The notes: a model not told the origin generated them from the letters alone. DNA of 64,000 nucleotides from CAYVWB01 sp964455395 (GCA_964455395.1 CAYVWB010000007.1:1-64000); one strand, 5' to 3'; counted from the first letter of the stretch, positions 35,386 through 44,275 are shown. Program-made: numbers and translations.

Positions 35386-37128
35386 ATGGCGCTGACCGTA
35401 TGCCTCTGCGGCGCCGTGCTGTTGGCTTTGCTGTTGACCGTGACGCTGCGCCCCGCGGCCTGTCACGCTGTGGAGCCCCACACCCTTCTCACCGAAACGG
35501 AGACCGTTGGCGAAGTCCGGGAGGCCTCCCCCGCGGCCAACGAGACGGAATCACGCATCGAGACGCTCACGCAACTGATCGAGGGTCTCGCCGTGCGCAA
35601 GGAAGAGCTCGCCGAGTTGCGCACGCAGTTGGAAAACGCAGCCACCGAAGTGGAGCGGAAGCAACTGGAGAAGGAGCTCACCCAGAAGCAAGCCCAGCTC
35701 GTCGAGCGCCAGCGGAGCTTCGTCCAACTGCTCACCGGCGTGTCCCAGGAAGCGCTCGAAGAAGCCCCGCCTCAGGAAGATGTCAGCTTTTTCGAGAGCC
35801 TGGAGGAGATTTTCCAGCCGCTCGTCTCCAAGTTGCGGGATATCACGGAGCGCTCACGGGAAATCGACAGGGTCAGCTCCCTCATCAAGGACCGTCAGGA
35901 GCGTGAGGAAAAAGTCCTCCAGGCCCTGGAACACATCGAGGGTGTGCGCCAACAAGCGGAAGCCGGCGCGCTGCGCGAGACCATCGACATCACCGAAAAG
36001 ACCCTGCGCAAACGCCTGGAAGACCTCCAACGGGACCGGCTGGTGGCGGAAGAGCGGCTGAAGGACATGGCCCACGCCGACGGCGACCTCGTCTCCGCAG
36101 TAAGCGAGTTCCTGGAAGAGCTGGTGGGAGTGCATCTGCGCAACCTCGTCACCACCATCCTCGTCATCATCGCCTCCTATTTTCTACTGCGCTTCGCTCA
36201 CCTGCGGCTCTCCAGGACGAGACGGGCCAAGCGCCTCATCGAACAGAAACACTGGGCGCGCATCATCAACGTCCTGGTTCGGACAGCAGCGCTTGTGGTC
36301 TCGCTTTCGCTGGGGCTTGTGGTGCTCTACCTCTCCAACGACTGGATCCTCATCGGCCTCTTCATGCTCATGTTGGTGGGGGTGCTCTGGTCCATGAAAG
36401 ACAACATCCCCCTGCACATGGCGGAAGGTCAGTTGCTCTTCAACGTGGGCGCCGTGCGCGAGGGCGAGCGCCTCGTGCTCCACGGGCTGCCGTGGCGGGT
36501 CGAGCAGATCAACTACTACACCAGGTTGCGCAACCCTGCCCTGGAGGGAGGCGTCCTTCGTGTACGGCTGAGGGATCTCACCACCATGACTTCCCGGACG
36601 TATAGCCCCAACGAGCCGTGGTTCCCCACCGCGAAACGGGACTGGACACTCTTGGCGGACGGCGTCTTCGGCCAAGTCGTGCTGCAATCCCCCGAGCAGG
36701 TGACGCTGCGCATCATGGAATCCAGCACCAAGACCTATCCCGTACAGGATTTTCTGGCGCAGAAGCCGTTGAACCTCTCCCGCGGCTACGGTTTGTACCT
36801 GCATTTCGGGGTGGACTACGCGCATCAGGCGGAGGTCACCGCCGCCATCCCCGACACACTGCGGGCGGCCATCGAACGACGCTTCGCCGAAGAGGGGCTG
36901 CAGAACCTGCTCCAGGCGCTGCTGGTGGAGTTCGCCGAAGCCGGGGCCTCGTCGCTGGACCTCGCCGTCTACGCGCGTTTCGCTCCCGAAGCGGCGGACC
37001 GCTACTACAAGATGCGGCGGCTGCTGCAACGCGCGGCCGTGGACGCCTGCACGACCAATGGCTGGACAATCCCCTTTACCCAGGTGACCGTGCACCACGC
37101 CGACGACACGCCATCCGACCGCGCCTGA
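35386..37128 (+). CDS. MscS-family mechanosensitive channel with periplasmic coiled-coil domain
   Basis: About 580 residues; ATG 35386 puts a signal peptide (VCLCGAVLLALLLTVTL) at the front, while a GTG at 35350 is possible. Residues about 30-225 are a soluble Glu/Gln/Arg-rich coiled coil, expected in the periplasm. Three membrane helices lie at about 236-325; the last merges into the pore region. The cytoplasmic beta domain (NVGAVREGERLVLHGLPWRVEQI) and C-terminal alpha/beta part follow. It would release solutes on hypo-osmotic shock. Downstream 658 bases are non-coding except for the sigma-54 region. Confidence 0.85.
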   Translation: MALTVCLCGAVLLALLLTVTLRPAACHAVEPHTLLTETETVGEVREASPAANETESRIETLTQLIEGLAVRKEELAELRTQLENAATEVERKQLEKELTQKQAQLVERQRSFVQLLTGVSQEALEEAPPQEDVSFFESLEEIFQPLVSKLRDITERSREIDRVSSLIKDRQEREEKVLQALEHIEGVRQQAEAGALRETIDITEKTLRKRLEDLQRDRLVAEERLKDMAHADGDLVSAVSEFLEELVGVHLRNLVTTILVIIASYFLLRFAHLRLSRTRRAKRLIEQKHWARIINVLVRTAALVVSLSLGLVVLYLSNDWILIGLFMLMLVGVLWSMKDNIPLHMAEGQLLFNVGAVREGERLVLHGLPWRVEQINYYTRLRNPALEGGVLRVRLRDLTTMTSRTYSPNEPWFPTAKRDWTLLADGVFGQVVLQSPEQVTLRIMESSTKTYPVQDFLAQKPLNLSRGYGLYLHFGVDYAHQAEVTAAIPDTLRAAIERRFAEEGLQNLLQALLVEFAEAGASSLDLAVYARFAPEAADRYYKMRRLLQRAAVDACTTNGWTIPFTQVTVHHADDTPSDRA

Positions 37129-37251
37129 GCCGTCCTGGCGGCGCCTCGTCCGCTTGCGGGGCGCCGTGCTGGAGCCACTTCCTTGCCAATGGCGTCTGGG
37201 GCCGCGCCCACCATACCCCGTCGTTCCCCATCATTTCCGGTCACTCTCTGA

Positions 37252-37284
37252 CCACTCCCGGGTCACTCCCGGGTCACTCCCGGG
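37252..37284. repeat. Three tandem 11-bp repeats with CCCGGG palindromes
   Basis: CCACTCCCGGG, TCACTCCCGGG, TCACTCCCGGG in direct succession. The palindromic core recurs every 11 bases, about one helical turn. A decayed copy (TCACTCTCTGA) stands just before. Confidence 0.85.
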
Positions 37285-37460
37285 TCGGGGGAACGCTGAA
37301 GACGTGTGCTCCGGCTCCTCCCGCTCCTCCGGCTCCTTACGCCCCCCGACTCCGGCCACCGGCTCCCCCCTTGCCGGTTCTCCGGTTCCAGGATCCTGAC
37401 GCGTCAGTCGCACGCGCGACAGTGGCGACTCGGCGTCCGACGGGCTGCGTCCTGTGGTCG

Positions 37461-37539
37461 AGGCCGTGGCGGCATTTTTCCGCTCAATATATTAAATTCA
37501 TTATTTTTTTTCAAGGCATCCGCGCCGCGGCCACGGCCT
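37461..37539. repeat. 10-bp inverted repeat around an AT-rich 59-base loop
   Basis: AGGCCGTGGC at 37461-37470 and its complement GCCACGGCCT at 37530-37539. The loop contains a run of T (37504-37511) and is the most AT-rich stretch of this region. It could be a terminator-like structure after the MscS gene or a cruciform/regulatory site. Confidence 0.6.
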
Positions 37540-37721
37540 TGAGGCTTTTGCCGGGGCTCGTCGCTTGTTTGCGACACAATGCACAAAGAGTTTACGAACT
37601 GTAAAAAATCCTGACGCCCACACCCGATCTCCAAGGACGCCAGATTGTCGCGTTCGGCCGTGACTTCATGAAAAGTCTGTCATCTCGAATTGTTATATTT
37701 TTCACAAAAAGACGCCCGCCT

Positions 37722-37737
37722 TGGCACGTCCTTTGCC
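37722..37737 (+). promoter_or_regulatory. Near-perfect sigma-54 promoter
   Basis: TGGCACG, four bases, TTGC: matches the consensus TGGCACG-N4-TTGC at every conserved base. It precedes the small upstream ORF by 50 bases and the response regulator by 154. An AT-rich tract (37690-37715) just upstream may help an activator bend the DNA. Confidence 0.85.
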
Positions 37738-37786
37738 CTTGGGGTTCCTATCGGTGCACACCCATGGCCTGCAGAGGAAGTTAGCG

Positions 37787-37894
37787 ATGCACACCATGAC
37801 GCTTCTCCCCCCCATCACAACGCCGCTGCGCCGCGGTCGGTTCCGCCTTGCGTCACGTCGGATGAACGCTGGCTGCACGGGGGAGCGCGCATGA
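37787..37894 (+). CDS. Short upstream ORF (35 codons) overlapping the response regulator start
   Basis: ATG 37787 has AGGAAG six bases ahead. The frame runs 35 codons and stops at TGA 37892-37894, sharing the ATGA with the response regulator ATG. The protein is basic with no known motif. The response regulator itself lacks a good ribosome site, so the ORF may act as a translation-coupling leader. Chance cannot be excluded. Confidence 0.5.
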   Translation: MHTMTLLPPITTPLRRGRFRLASRRMNAGCTGERA

Positions 37895-38301
37895 CGCAGA
37901 CGCCAGCTTTGCGCCTGTTGCTCGTGGATGACGAGGAACATTTCGTGGACGTGATGGCCAAACGCTTGCGACGGCGTGGCGTGGAGGTGACCACGGCCCT
38001 CTCCGGGGGTGATGCGCTGCGGCTGCTGCGCGGCAACGAGTTCGATGTGATGCTGCTGGACTTGAAGATGGAGGATTTGAGCGGTCTGGACGTGCTGAAG
38101 ATGGTGCGTGTGCTGGCGCCGGAGTTGCCGGTGATCATGCTCACGGGGCACGGTTCGGATCAGGCTGCCCAGGAAGGCGCCACGTATGGCGCCACCGAGT
38201 ATCTGTTGAAACCCTGCGACCTGGAGACGCTGCTCGACAAGCTCCGCCAGGTCGTCGGCCAAGGCGAACGCGACGGCCAGCCGCCGTCAGCCGCGTTCTG
38301 A
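37891..38301 (+). CDS. Single-domain response regulator
   Basis: 136 residues starting at ATG 37891. Acidic pocket DDEE (about 13-16), phospho-Asp in VMLLDLKMEDLSG (about 56), Thr in IMLTGHGS and Lys in LLKPCD. There is no output domain, so it acts by protein contact. Expressed from the sigma-54 promoter and placed before the TSUP exporter gene; it might relay a signal that controls transport or a distant kinase chain. Confidence 0.92.
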   Translation: MTQTPALRLLLVDDEEHFVDVMAKRLRRRGVEVTTALSGGDALRLLRGNEFDVMLLDLKMEDLSGLDVLKMVRVLAPELPVIMLTGHGSDQAAQEGATYGATEYLLKPCDLETLLDKLRQVVGQGERDGQPPSAAF

Positions 38302-38394
38302 AGCGTTCACCCACACTGTACGACGACATTTTTTCGGCATGAGGCAAACCAATTGGTCCACACCGTACAGACCAAGCAAATGAGGAACACCGCC

Positions 38395-39675
38395 ATGAGA
38401 AAAATGATGAGAACCGTGTACTGCATGATGCAGGAGGGCGCTCGGGCGCATGCGCGCTGGGATTACGAGGCCTCCATGAACATTCTCCACAGCCGCAAGC
38501 GGATGCTGTTGCTGGTGGCCATCGCCATGCCTGTGCTGCTCTTCTCCGGCTACGTCATGGCCGGCGGGGAAGACATGCCGTCCGTGCTGGGCGGCAAGTA
38601 TGCGTACAGCCCTGCGTACTACACGCCTTTCGTCTTCGCCGTCTCCATTCTTATCGGCTTGTGCGCTGGTTTGATCACAGGGTGCATCGGCGCAGGCGGC
38701 GGCTTCATCATCGCGCCAGCGTTGATGAGCGCAGGCATCAAAGGCATATTGGCTGTGGGTACGGACCTCTTCCACATTTTCGCCAAAGCCATCATGGGTA
38801 CGGTGGTGCACAAGAAGCTGGGCAACGTCTCGGTGGGCCTTGCGGTCGCCTTCCTGGTGGGCTCCATCGTCGGCGTCTTGGGCGGCGGCGTGGTGAACCG
38901 GGCCATCTACGAGTTCGACCCCATGCTCTCCGACACCTTCATCAGCTTCGTCTACGTCATTCTGCTCGGGTTCCTGGGCATGTACGCCATGACGGACTTC
39001 ATCAAGGCGTACCGTCGCGGCGATACCAGCGACGGGCACGGCGGCGGTGGTGAAGGCGGCTCCGGCAAGCCCGGTCTGCCCGCCAAGCTGCAAGCCTCCA
39101 AGATTCCGCCTCTGATCACCTTCGACGAGGACCTGACCCCCGGCGGCAAGCAGATCCCTGCGCTCTACGTGGCCATCTGCGGCGCCTTCGTGGGCTTCGT
39201 TGCAGCCATCATGGGTGTTGGCGGCGGCTTCCTCACCTTCCCCATGTTCGTCTACGTGCTGGGCGTTTCCTCCTTCACCACGGTGGGCACGGACATCCTG
39301 CAGATCATCTTCACCGCGGGTTTCGCGTCCATCACCCAGTACGCCATCTACGGCTTCATCTTCTACACCTTGGCCATGGGCATGCTGCTGGGCTCTTTGC
39401 TGGGCATCCAGATCGGCGCCATGGCCACCAAGATGGTGAAGGGCATCTACATCCGCGGCTTCTACGCCATCGCCATCATGGCCGGCTTCATCAACCGTCT
39501 CTTCGCCTTGCCCGGCAAGCTGGTGGAAATGGAGTACATCGGCATGTCCAAGGGGACGGCGAGCATCATCACGCAAATCGGCAACGTCTTCTTCTTCATC
39601 GTCGTGGCTCTCTTCGCCGTTTGGGTCACCTCGGTCTTCGTCAAGAACATCGGCAAGATGCGCCAGGAGGCTTAA
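38395..39675 (+). CDS. TSUP (TauE/SafE)-family anion exporter, large form
   Basis: 426 residues from ATG 38395 with GAGGA ahead. A cytoplasmic N-terminal stretch of about 40 residues precedes about eight to nine helices in two repeats, each with the Gly-rich family motif (CIGAGGGFIIAPALM; IMGVGGGFLTFPMFV). A Gly-rich hydrophilic loop (RGDTSDGHGGGGEGGSG, about 215) and a 40-residue linker separate the halves. TSUP proteins export sulfite, sulfonates or sulfolactate-type anions. The next gene begins one base after its stop. Confidence 0.9.
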   Translation: MRKMMRTVYCMMQEGARAHARWDYEASMNILHSRKRMLLLVAIAMPVLLFSGYVMAGGEDMPSVLGGKYAYSPAYYTPFVFAVSILIGLCAGLITGCIGAGGGFIIAPALMSAGIKGILAVGTDLFHIFAKAIMGTVVHKKLGNVSVGLAVAFLVGSIVGVLGGGVVNRAIYEFDPMLSDTFISFVYVILLGFLGMYAMTDFIKAYRRGDTSDGHGGGGEGGSGKPGLPAKLQASKIPPLITFDEDLTPGGKQIPALYVAICGAFVGFVAAIMGVGGGFLTFPMFVYVLGVSSFTTVGTDILQIIFTAGFASITQYAIYGFIFYTLAMGMLLGSLLGIQIGAMATKMVKGIYIRGFYAIAIMAGFINRLFALPGKLVEMEYIGMSKGTASIITQIGNVFFFIVVALFAVWVTSVFVKNIGKMRQEA

Positions 39676-39676
39676 C

Positions 39677-40381
39677 ATGCTTATCAGAAACAAGAAAAAG
39701 TTCGCCTTGGGCACAGGCATGACCATAGCCTTCTTCGCGGTCCTGATCCTCATGTTCATGCCCATCTTCGGCGGCACCAACGCGTTCCACGCTGCAGACG
39801 GCCTCTTCAACTCCATCTCCAAGGCCTCCACCAATTACTTCCAAGGCGTGCGCGACAACCTCGCCGCCATGGAGGAACCCGGCGCCCCCGCGCCTATGGA
39901 ACTGCCTCAGGAGATCGGCGACAACCTCGTGACCATGCTCGAAGAAACCGGCATGACCGCCTCCTACGAGGACGGCAAGCTCGCCGTGGAAGGCGAGATG
40001 AAGCCCCTGCTCGAACGCATCGTCGACGACGGCTACGCCATGTACCAGAACGAAGGCGAGAAGCTGGAAAACGCCTACGGCCTCGAGCCCAAGGTCGCCA
40101 CCTACGCCTGGTACAACTTCCTGAAAGCCGCCAGCAAGGAGTACGGTCAATCCCGCCAGTTCGAAGTGGCCAAGACCATTGATGATCTCAACAGCAAGAC
40201 CGTGGAAGTGGGCTACAACTACTTCGGCGTCGAGCCCACGCCCATCTCCGAGCAGATCTTCATCGTCATCTTCGCGCTGGTCTTTTACGTGGTCTACACC
40301 ATGTGGTGGGGCTACTCCATCTTCAACCTCTTCGAGGGCTTCGGTCTGCTCATGACCAAGACCGCCAAGAAGGAAGGATAG
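39677..40381 (+). CDS. Two-helix membrane protein paired with the TSUP exporter
   Basis: 234 residues; AGGAGG inside the end of the TSUP gene serves as ribosome site. TM1 is about 10-31; residues 35-190 are acidic and polar and probably face the periplasm; TM2 is about 193-228 (QIFIVIFALVFYVVYTMWWGY). The family is not recognised. Tight coupling implies a subunit or partner of the exporter. Confidence 0.82.
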   Translation: MLIRNKKKFALGTGMTIAFFAVLILMFMPIFGGTNAFHAADGLFNSISKASTNYFQGVRDNLAAMEEPGAPAPMELPQEIGDNLVTMLEETGMTASYEDGKLAVEGEMKPLLERIVDDGYAMYQNEGEKLENAYGLEPKVATYAWYNFLKAASKEYGQSRQFEVAKTIDDLNSKTVEVGYNYFGVEPTPISEQIFIVIFALVFYVVYTMWWGYSIFNLFEGFGLLMTKTAKKEG

Positions 40382-40903
40382 CCAGCCGACACGCTGCGTC
40401 CCTGCGACGCGACGTCATCCAGCAATGGCAAGGGCTCCGGACCGCCTGCGCGCACACCACGCGGAGGGTTCGGAGCCCTCTTGCATTGTCTGCCGGAAGC
40501 CCCGCCGTGGCGTCATGACGGGGGGGGGTCGGCATTCTTTCGGACGAACCGGGAACCGGCCCGAGCGCACACACCAAACGTACGCACCGGGTGGACGGCC
40601 GGCTTGCGATCTGCATGCCCGGGAGTTCACCAACATGATCTCGTGGAAGACACGGGCTTTGCTGGACGATGCGCCACAGGCGACCCGGCGACTCGGCGAC
40701 TCGGCGACTCGGCGACCCGGCGACCCGGCGATTCAGACAGAAAACCTCCGGAAGGACGCCGGCACGGGGCGGCCCTCAGGGATGCGCTTTTTGCGGAACG
40801 CTTTCTGGGGTGCGGTTTCGGGAAATGCTGCGAGGGGAACAGCGTCGGGGAGTTGGCGTTCGCGAGCCAGGGGTTCCGGCCAGCCTCGGGAGCGGGCTTG
40901 CCT
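40382..40903. other. Non-coding GC-rich gap with hairpins and a tandem repeat
   Basis: 522 bases between two convergent genes. It contains an 8-bp inverted repeat (GGGCTCCG 40432-40439 with CGGAGCCC 40471-40478), a run of about nine G near 40520 and the 8-bp tandem repeat at 40681. No supported gene. Confidence 0.6.
40681..40736. repeat. Seven tandem copies of an 8-bp unit
   Basis: Units CGACCCGG, CGACTCGG (three), CGACCCGG (two) and a degenerate CGATTCAG. The unit is not a multiple of three and lies outside genes, so copy changes would be tolerated. Confidence 0.88.
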
Positions 40904-41506
40904 TCAGGGGAAGATGGCTTCGGCTTGTTCGCGGCGCAGTTGCATGTCCAGGCGGCCCATGGCCTCCACCACCTCCTCGGCGCCTTCGGCGTCTTCGGTG
41001 AGACCTTGCTGCACGGCTTTGTTGAGGTCGCGTTCGGCATCGCTGAGCTGTTTCAGGAAAAGGAGGTAGTCTTCGCGCCGGCCGTAGGCGTTGCGCACGA
41101 GGTCGCCGTAGGAATCGCCGCGCGCCTGGAGCATGTCGGCGTAGTGTTCCAGCAAGCGCGCGTAGAGGGTGCGTTGCGCAGCGGCGGCTTCCGCGGAGGC
41201 CGTGGAGTTGGCGCAGAGTTCGTCCAGCACGGCCTCGCGTGTTGCGTCGGTCAAGGGCGTCTCGCCTTGCTCGCGTGCCACGGTCCAGAGTGCGTCCAGG
41301 GCGGCGCGTCGACCATGCATGAAGCCCTCCACGAACTCGACGCGGCCTTCCTTGATGCGCTTGAGTCGGAAGAAGTGCATGACGAAGATGATGGGGATGA
41401 GGATCATCCAGACGTGGACTGTGGGTGCGGAAAGCACCACGGTGGCCAGTCGCTGGGCGTAGAGCAGTTCGCCATCGAGAATGAGGTCGCGATTTTCGTC
41501 AACGTG
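40904..41506 (-). CDS. Membrane-anchored coiled-coil hypothetical protein
   Basis: 200 residues from ATG 41506; a start 27 codons earlier is possible and the ribosome site is unclear. One hydrophobic helix (VVLSAPTVHVWMILIPIIFVMHFF, about 23-46) and then a long charged helical region with Ala/Glu/Arg/Leu (about 55-200). No family recognised. It may be an inner-membrane protein with a cytoplasmic coil. Confidence 0.72.
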   Translation of the reverse strand, partial: HVDENRDLILDGELLYAQRLATVVLSAPTVHVWMILIPIIFVMHFFRLKRIKEGRVEFVEGFMHGRRAALDALWTVAREQGETPLTDATREAVLDELCANSTASAEAAAAQRTLYARLLEHYADMLQARGDSYGDLVRNAYGRREDYLLFLKQLSDAERDLNKAVQQGLTEDAEGAEEVVEAMGRLDMQLRREQAEAIFP

Positions 41507-41874
41507 CATGGGAGTGCATGGGGGTGTGGTGGTGAGTCGGGGGGCCTGGGCGGCTTCGAAGGACAGCGTGAGCGGATACGGCGCCATGTGTATGCGCTTC
41601 CGTGGTCGGCGTCAATGGAGACCGGCGGTTCGGCGGCTCGCCATCCGGCCCTTGCCTTTTCCCGCAAGGGTGTATATAGGGGTGAGTGCTCAGCGTGATT
41701 GGATACGAGCCCCTCTCGATGCTCCTCGGCCTTCCCGAGCCGCCCGCGACAGTATCTCGTCTTCAGAGTCCGACATGAACACGACCGCCCAGCCCGCTCA
41801 GACGCGGCCCGGCGCGTCGCGCAGTATGAGATCACGCCGACTGCGCCTCCCTTCTCCAACTCAGGAGCATTTTT
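41507..41874. other. Divergent promoter region before the DEAD-box helicase
   Basis: 368 bases. A 7-bp hairpin (CCCTTGC/GCAAGGG, 41649-41670) abuts a TATATA box (41673-41678). If used, this would give the helicase a leader of about 190 bases, a form often seen in cold-regulated helicase genes. No gene is supported here. Confidence 0.4.
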
Positions 41875-43302
41875 GTGAATTTCGCCGATTTCGCGCTGCA
41901 TGCGCAAATCATGGCTGGCGTCCGCGACGCCGGTTACGTCACCCCCACGCCCATCCAGAAGCAAGCCATCCCCGCCGTCCTTCAAGGACGCGACCTCATC
42001 GGGCTGGCCCAGACCGGCACCGGCAAGACCGCAGCCTTCGTGCTCCCCCTGCTCCAGCGCATGGTGGAAGCCCGCGCCCCCAGGCAGGGCCCCATTCGCA
42101 CATTGGTCATCGCGCCCACCCGCGAGCTGGCGCTGCAGATCCACCAGGATTTCGTCGCCCTTGGCCGCCAGACCGGTCACCGCAGCGCCGCCGTCTTCGG
42201 CGGGGTGGGGCAGAACCCCCAGGTGCGCGCCCTTCAGCGCGCCTCCATCTGCGTGGCCTGCCCCGGCCGGCTGTTGGACCTCATGAACCAGGGCCTGGCC
42301 GACCTCGACCACGTGGACGCGCTCGTGCTGGACGAAGCCGACACCATGCTGGACATGGGCTTCCTTCCGGACATCAAACGCATCATGGCGCAGCTGCCCG
42401 CCTCCCGCCAGACGCTGCTGTTTTCCGCCACCATGCCGCAACAGATCGGCAACCTTGCCGAATCGCTGATGTCGGATCCCGTCACGGTCAAGGTCTCGAA
42501 CACCGCCCCCGCCGCCAGCGTCTCCCACGCCATCTACTGCGTGGAGGACGGAATGAAGCTCTCCATGCTGGAGACCATGCTGCGCCGCAGCGATGATGGC
42601 AACGTCATCGTCTTCACCCGCACGAAGCACCGCGCCAAGTCCCTGGCGCTGAAACTCTCCCGCAAGGGGCTCTCGGCCACCGCGCTGCAAGGCAACATGT
42701 CCCAGAGCCGCCGCCAGGAAGCCATGGCCGGCTTCAAGAGCGGCAAGTACCGCATCATGATCGCTACGGACATCGCCGCCCGCGGCATCGACTGCAAAGC
42801 CGTCAGCTGCGTCATCAACTATGACGTGCCGGACACTGCGGAGGCGTACACCCACCGCATCGGCCGTACGGGCCGGGCGGAACGCTCGGGGGTCGCCCTC
42901 ACCCTGATGACCATCGACGACCGCCGCCAGATCCGCGACATCGAGCGGGTCCTCGGCGCGCGCATCGAACGCAGGGAGCTCGAAGGCTTCACCCCGGCTG
43001 CGCACGCAGGGCAGCACCGTCAAGCCGGCGAGGACGCCCGGGCCGATGACCGCCGCCAAGCCGGGCGACCTGCGCGCGACGGCGACCGACGCCCCAAACG
43101 ACACGACGCACGGGCTGACGACCGCCGCTCCGATCAGACCGGCCGTCCGGCGCGTTCCCACCGATCCGGGGAAGACGACCGCTCAGAACGGCCCAACCGG
43201 TCCAGCCGGTCCAATCGGTCCGGCAGATCCGGCCGCTCTGGACGGACCGGACGAAACAGCCGCGCTCAAGGCCCGAACCGGTCAGCCTCCCCCGGCGCGT
43301 AA
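41875..43302 (+). CDS. DEAD-box RNA helicase (RhlE-like) with charged low-complexity tail
   Basis: 475 residues from GTG 41875 with AGGAG seven bases ahead. All motifs are present: Q motif (PTPIQKQAIP), AQTGTGKT, PTRELALQ, VLDEADTMLDMGF, SAT, ATDIAARGID and HRIGRTGRAER. The last 110 residues are rich in Arg, Asp, Gly and Ser with RSGRSGRTGRNSR-type repeats, a disordered RNA-binding tail. It unwinds structured RNA, probably in ribosome assembly or RNA decay. It ends in a strong terminator. Confidence 0.95.
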   Translation: MNFADFALHAQIMAGVRDAGYVTPTPIQKQAIPAVLQGRDLIGLAQTGTGKTAAFVLPLLQRMVEARAPRQGPIRTLVIAPTRELALQIHQDFVALGRQTGHRSAAVFGGVGQNPQVRALQRASICVACPGRLLDLMNQGLADLDHVDALVLDEADTMLDMGFLPDIKRIMAQLPASRQTLLFSATMPQQIGNLAESLMSDPVTVKVSNTAPAASVSHAIYCVEDGMKLSMLETMLRRSDDGNVIVFTRTKHRAKSLALKLSRKGLSATALQGNMSQSRRQEAMAGFKSGKYRIMIATDIAARGIDCKAVSCVINYDVPDTAEAYTHRIGRTGRAERSGVALTLMTIDDRRQIRDIERVLGARIERRELEGFTPAAHAGQHRQAGEDARADDRRQAGRPARDGDRRPKRHDARADDRRSDQTGRPARSHRSGEDDRSERPNRSSRSNRSGRSGRSGRTGRNSRAQGPNRSASPGA

Positions 43303-43343
43303 CGCCCCCGCAGACGGTTCTCAAACGGAACCCGATGCGATAT

Positions 43344-43400
43344 GCGGGAGGGGAGCCCCCACCGAAAAGGTGCTCGGGACTCCCCTCCCGCTTTCTGTTT
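43344..43400 (+). terminator. Strong terminator after the helicase gene
   Basis: 12-bp perfect outer stem (GCGGGAGGGGAG 43344-43355 with CTCCCCTCCCGC 43380-43391), a small inner hairpin (CACC...GGTG) and TTTCTGTTT. Confidence 0.92.
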
Positions 43401-43477
43401 CATGCACGGTTCACGCTGCAACGAATGCCCATGCCTCACCCTGAATACACGCTCCACTCGCAGAGGAAACACCACCC

Positions 43478-44275
43478 ATGCTGACCACCTTGGCGCTTTA
43501 CATCGCGCTGGGGGCCGTGGCCGGGGTCCTCGCCGGGCTGCTTGGCATCGGCGGGGGGCTCGTCATCGTGCCCATGCTCACTTTTTCCTTCATGTACCAG
43601 GGGTTCCCGCACGAACACATTTTGCACATGGCGCTGGGCACCTCGCTGGCCACCATCATCTTCACGGCCATCTCCAGCGCGCGCGCGCACCACAAACGCG
43701 GCGCCGTGCGGTGGGACGTGTTCTGGCGCATCACGCCGGGCATCTTGCTGGGCACCTTCGCGGGAGCGGGTATCGCCTCCCTGCTGCCCACCAACGCCTT
43801 GAAGGGCTTCTTCGGCCTTTTCCTGTACTATGTCTCCTACCAGATGCTCACGGGCCGCAAGCCCAACCCTTCCCGCCAACTGCCGGGAGCTTGGGGGATG
43901 TTCGGCGCGGGCGGCGGCGTCGGCGTCTTCTCCGCTCTGGTGGGCATCGGCGGGGGCACGCTCACCGTCCCCTTCCTCACCTGGTGCAACCAGACCATGC
44001 AGACGGCCATCGGCACGGCCTCTGCCATCGGTCTGCCCATCGCGCTCGCCGGGTCCCTCGGGTACCTGCTCAGCGGCCTGGACGCTGCAGGCCGGCCGGA
44101 CTGGACGGTGGGTTACATCTACCTGCCGGCACTGCTGGGGATAGTGAGCATGAGCGTGCTGACCGCGCCGCTGGGCGCACGGCTGGCGCATACCCTCCCC
44201 GTGCCCACGCTGAAGAAATGCTTCGCCGTGCTGCTGTTGCTGGTGGGAACCCGCATGCTGCTGAGCCTGTTGTAA
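43478..44275 (+). CDS. TSUP (TauE/SafE)-family anion transporter
   Basis: 265 residues, about eight helices and the usual length for the family. Repeated motifs LLGIGGGLVIVPMLTF (about 22) and VGIGGGTLTVPFLTW (about 155). It probably exports a sulfur-containing anion. It follows the helicase terminator and so forms its own unit. This is the second TSUP in the window, much shorter than the one at 38395. Confidence 0.92.
   Translation: MLTTLALYIALGAVAGVLAGLLGIGGGLVIVPMLTFSFMYQGFPHEHILHMALGTSLATIIFTAISSARAHHKRGAVRWDVFWRITPGILLGTFAGAGIASLLPTNALKGFFGLFLYYVSYQMLTGRKPNPSRQLPGAWGMFGAGGGVGVFSALVGIGGGTLTVPFLTWCNQTMQTAIGTASAIGLPIALAGSLGYLLSGLDAAGRPDWTVGYIYLPALLGIVSMSVLTAPLGARLAHTLPVPTLKKCFAVLLLLVGTRMLLSLL

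Larger units (their letters stand above)
37129..37786. other. Long non-coding region with repeats and a sigma-54 promoter
   Basis: 658 bases. In order: a GC-rich start, three 11-bp CCCGGG repeats, a Pro-codon-like CTCC-rich stretch, an AT-rich island inside an inverted repeat (37461-37539), and the sigma-54 promoter at 37722. No tRNA-like or protein-coding unit is seen. Confidence 0.6.

Noticed and set aside
41404..43161. A 585-codon minus-strand frame opposite the DEAD-box helicase
   Set aside because: The helicase on the plus strand has every family motif; the opposite frame has none.
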